NCBI RefSeq assembly: GCF_014199195.1
Contig: NZ_JACIJE010000003.1
Location: 401,604 to 465,603, forward strand
Direction: 5' to 3'
DNA: 64,000 bases
Source of the DNA: Neoroseomonas alkaliterrae
GTDB taxonomy: Bacteria; Pseudomonadota; Alphaproteobacteria; Acetobacterales; Acetobacteraceae
A program made the translations under genes and the position numbers. Below are positions 62,742 through 64,000 of the stretch, piece by piece; within the stretch, counting starts at the first letter, position 1; every line of letters begins with the position of its first letter. The notes under the pieces were generated by a model. The model worked only from the letters and a program-made list of their open reading frames with translations. It did not search any database and was not told the DNA's origin.

Positions 62742-62755
62742 TTGATTTGGCTCAA
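62742..62755 (+). promoter_or_regulatory. FNR/Anr-like box upstream of the CBS-BON gene
   Basis: TTGATTTGGCTCAA: half sites TTGAT and CTCAA four bases apart, one mismatch from TTGAT-N4-ATCAA, ending 55 bases before the ATG at 62810. CBS-domain proteins of this sort are commonly under low-oxygen control, so an FNR/FnrL-type box here makes sense. Binding not shown. Confidence 0.45.
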
Positions 62756-62809
62756 GGCGTGCCCGCTCGTCGGCTGCCACTGTGAAAAAAGCGTTCTGGA
62801 GGAACCCCG

Positions 62810-63511
62810 ATGACCGGCCCGCTCGCCCGTGACCTGATGACCCCCGATGTCGTGACCGTCCCGCCCGAGACGCCGGTGATGGCGATGGCGCGGCTGCTCG
62901 CCGACCGCGGCATCTCCGCCGTGCCGGTGGTGGATGCCGAGGGCAAGGTGCTCGGCATCGTGACCGAGGCCGACCTGATCCGCCGCCTCGCCGGGGAGGA
63001 GGACAAGCCGACCTCCTGGTTCGGCTCGCTCTTCGCCGATCCGGCGAGCCAGGCGGAACGCTATGCGCGGACCCATGGCGTGACGGCGCGCGACCTGATG
63101 ACCGAGAAGGTCGTCACCGTGAGCCCCGACACCACCGCCGCGCATATCGCGCAGATGATGGAGCAGCAGAACATCCGGCGCGTGGTCGTGGTCGAGGGCG
63201 GCAAGCTCAAGGGCATCGTCAGCCGCGCCGACCTGCTGCGCGCCCTGGTCGCGCCGCCGGCAGCCGAGGGGGCGGAACTCTCCGACGAGCGCATCCGCCG
63301 CGCCGTGCTGGCCGCGATGAAGAAGGAGCCCTGGACCGACACCTTCTACACCATGCTCGAGGTGAAGGACGGCGTGGTGACCTTCCACGGCTTCCGCCGC
63401 AGCGACGCGGTGCAGAAGGCGTTGCGCGTGCTGGCCGAGAACGTGCCCGGCGTGAAGGAGGTGAAGGACGAGACCCAGCCCATGCCGGTGTTCATCTACG
63501 GGGCGGCGTAG
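62810..63511 (+). CDS. CBS-domain protein with C-terminal BON domain
   Basis: 233 residues. Two CBS domains, residues ~1-60 (ARDLMTPDVVTVPPETPVMA, SAVPVVDAEGKVLGIVTEAD) and ~90-150 (ARDLMTEKVVTVSPDTTAAH, RRVVVVEGGKLKGIVSRADL), followed by a BON domain (~160-230: WTDTFYTMLEVKDGVVTFHG). CBS pairs bind adenosyl ligands and BON domains bind phospholipid or protein; the protein is probably an energy sensor. SD GGAGG precedes the ATG. Unlinked to other genes. Confidence 0.9.
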   Translation: MTGPLARDLMTPDVVTVPPETPVMAMARLLADRGISAVPVVDAEGKVLGIVTEADLIRRLAGEEDKPTSWFGSLFADPASQAERYARTHGVTARDLMTEKVVTVSPDTTAAHIAQMMEQQNIRRVVVVEGGKLKGIVSRADLLRALVAPPAAEGAELSDERIRRAVLAAMKKEPWTDTFYTMLEVKDGVVTFHGFRRSDAVQKALRVLAENVPGVKEVKDETQPMPVFIYGAA

Positions 63512-63528
63512 GTCGCGATCTGATGCCA

Positions 63529-63557
63529 GCGGGCGAATGGTCTGACCTTTCGCCCGC
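63529..63557. repeat. Inverted repeat after the CBS-BON gene
   Basis: GCGGGCGAA (63529-63537) pairs with TTCGCCCGC (63549-63557), loop 11 bases, 17 bases after the stop codon. It may be the gene's terminator or part of the adjacent repeat. Confidence 0.5.
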
Positions 63558-63558
63558 G

Positions 63559-63640
63559 GGTATGGCGCGCCGGGCTGGTGGGGCGGCCGCGCGCGGAACC
63601 AGATCCGGATCCTTTGCGGACAAGGATTGATCCTTTGTCT
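63559..63640 (-). repeat. Dispersed intergenic repeat, copy B (inverted)
   Basis: Its reverse complement aligns with 55524-55612: hairpin GACAAAGGAT / ATCCTTGTC, CCTTGTCCGCA, then GGTTCC, CGCGCGGCCGCCCCACC and GCGCGCCATACC in the same order and spacing. It is the opposite orientation of copy A, about 8 kb away. No reading frame is shared, so it is a non-coding element. Confidence 0.65.
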
Positions 63641-63682
63641 GGATGGTACAGGGCCCCGCGGTCGTTCGGGCGCCGGGCCCGC

Positions 63683-63790
63683 ATGCAGACCCGCGCTGAG
63701 CTGTATGAGACGATCGGCTATCACGCCTATGAGGCGCTGGATGCGAGCCTGATCCGCACCGTGGTGCCGGAGGCGATGCCGCAGCGCTGA
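63683..63790 (+). other. Short protein-like frame, possibly a gene remnant
   Basis: 35 codons from ATG 63683 to TGA. The product MQTRAELYETIGYHAYEALD... reads like a real protein end, with codons such as TAT and GAT that are rarer in neighbouring genes. No start signal and no full domain. It could be the decayed end of a gene or a small protein. Confidence 0.3.
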
Positions 63791-63897
63791 GGGCCCGCGG
63801 GCGCGGCGCATCCCGGACGCGCAACTTTGCGCGGCCATGCGGAGCACGGTATCGAGGCCGCTGAGTTCCCGCGGGCGCGGCGCATCTCGGCTGCGCC
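63785..63897. repeat. Pair of direct repeats
   Basis: CGCTGAG followed by CCCGCGGGCGCGGCGCAT occurs at about 63785 and again about 75 bases later, and the copies stay similar through CGGACGCGC / CGGCTGCGC. About 33 of 38 bases match. Their role is unknown. Confidence 0.5.
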
Positions 63898-63977
63898 CCT
63901 TCCCGCGCGGCATTCCTGCAACAGCCGTGGCGGAACCGCACCGCCCCCGCGCCAAGTCATCCCCGCTTTCCCGCGCC

Positions 63978-63986
63978 TGTGGATAA
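63978..63986 (-). other. Perfect DnaA box
   Basis: TGTGGATAA, the reverse complement of TTATCCACA. Only one is visible, at the window edge. Confidence 0.5.
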
Positions 63987-64000
63987 CCTGCGCCCGCCCG

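Larger units (their letters stand above)
63512..64000. other. Repeat-rich, gene-poor right end
   Basis: About 490 bases after the CBS-BON gene. Contains an inverted repeat (63529-63557), copy B of a dispersed repeat, a short protein-like frame (63683-63790), two direct repeats 75 bases apart, and a perfect DnaA box. No further full gene is visible up to the edge. Confidence 0.55.

Overview
The window is a 64 kb stretch of very GC-rich chromosome from an alphaproteobacterium, most likely a member of the Acetobacteraceae (Roseomonas-like). The basis is family content and gene order, not a database search. Clues are the hemC-hemD-COG4223-hemY operon facing tsaD and gpsA, the SUV3-like helicase / S4 protein / FdxA / CarD cluster, a YjbF-type lipoprotein, RTX-Hint secretion proteins, and codons ending almost always in G or C. 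I see no rRNA, tRNA, CRISPR array, prophage or intact insertion sequence. Most of the window is ordinary core and metabolic chromosome.

Layout. 1-3.9 kb: a branched-chain amino acid-type (HAAT) ABC importer on the minus strand, with its LivM permease cut by the window edge. 4.2-7.3 kb: catalase-peroxidase KatG with an OxyR-like operator, then a small unknown protein. 7.5-10.2 kb: a minus-strand, translationally coupled trio with two glycosyltransferases. 10.6-15 kb: the heme operon hemC-hemD-COG4223-hemY on the minus strand, facing tsaD, rlmJ and gpsA (15-18 kb). 18-21.7 kb: a 1013-residue RTX calcium-binding repeat protein ending in a Hint autoprocessing domain, flanked by AT-rich structured spacers. 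22-26 kb: ccmA-ccmB heme exporter genes facing aconitase AcnA. 26-33 kb: a cysteine-peptidase-like orphan, an MFS transporter, then helicase, S4 protein, ferredoxin and CarD. 33.5-41.4 kb: a sulfotransferase, a Bax-inhibitor-1 membrane protein, a lipoprotein, a stand-alone DUF4329/JAMM-like protein, the ybbP-ybbA ABC pair facing tesA, and thpR. 41.6-43.4 kb: a copper-handling gene set (DUF2946, a frameshifted YcnI, an unknown secreted protein, PCu(A)C). 43.5-51.6 kb: MipA/OmpV, a methyltransferase, D-tartrate dehydratase-like enzyme, adenosine kinase, an MFS transporter, an exported small protein and TypA/BipA. 51.6-57.7 kb: xanthine dehydrogenase subunits, a glutathione transferase, glyoxalase II and a methyltransferase. 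58-61.9 kb: metK, trmB, an SDR dehydrogenase and a WecA/MraY-like transferase. 61.9-64 kb: a YjbF lipoprotein, a CBS-BON protein behind an FNR-like box, and a repeat-rich end with one perfect DnaA box.

How the genes work together. HemC, HemD and HemY belong to heme biology, CcmA/CcmB to cytochrome c maturation, and KatG is a heme enzyme. MetK makes the SAM used by TrmB, RlmJ and two further methyltransferases. TsaD, TrmB, RlmJ, ThpR, the S4 protein, the SUV3-like helicase and TypA are RNA and translation functions.

Most worth a second look: a CarD regulator carrying a 245-residue histone-H1-like Lys/Ala/Pro tail; the RTX-Hint protein; the ycnI frameshift in a poly-C run; a pair of dispersed inverted intergenic repeats about 8 kb apart; the orphan DUF4329/JAMM-like protein; and the FNR-like box before the CBS-BON gene. 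No clearly new multi-gene system is visible.
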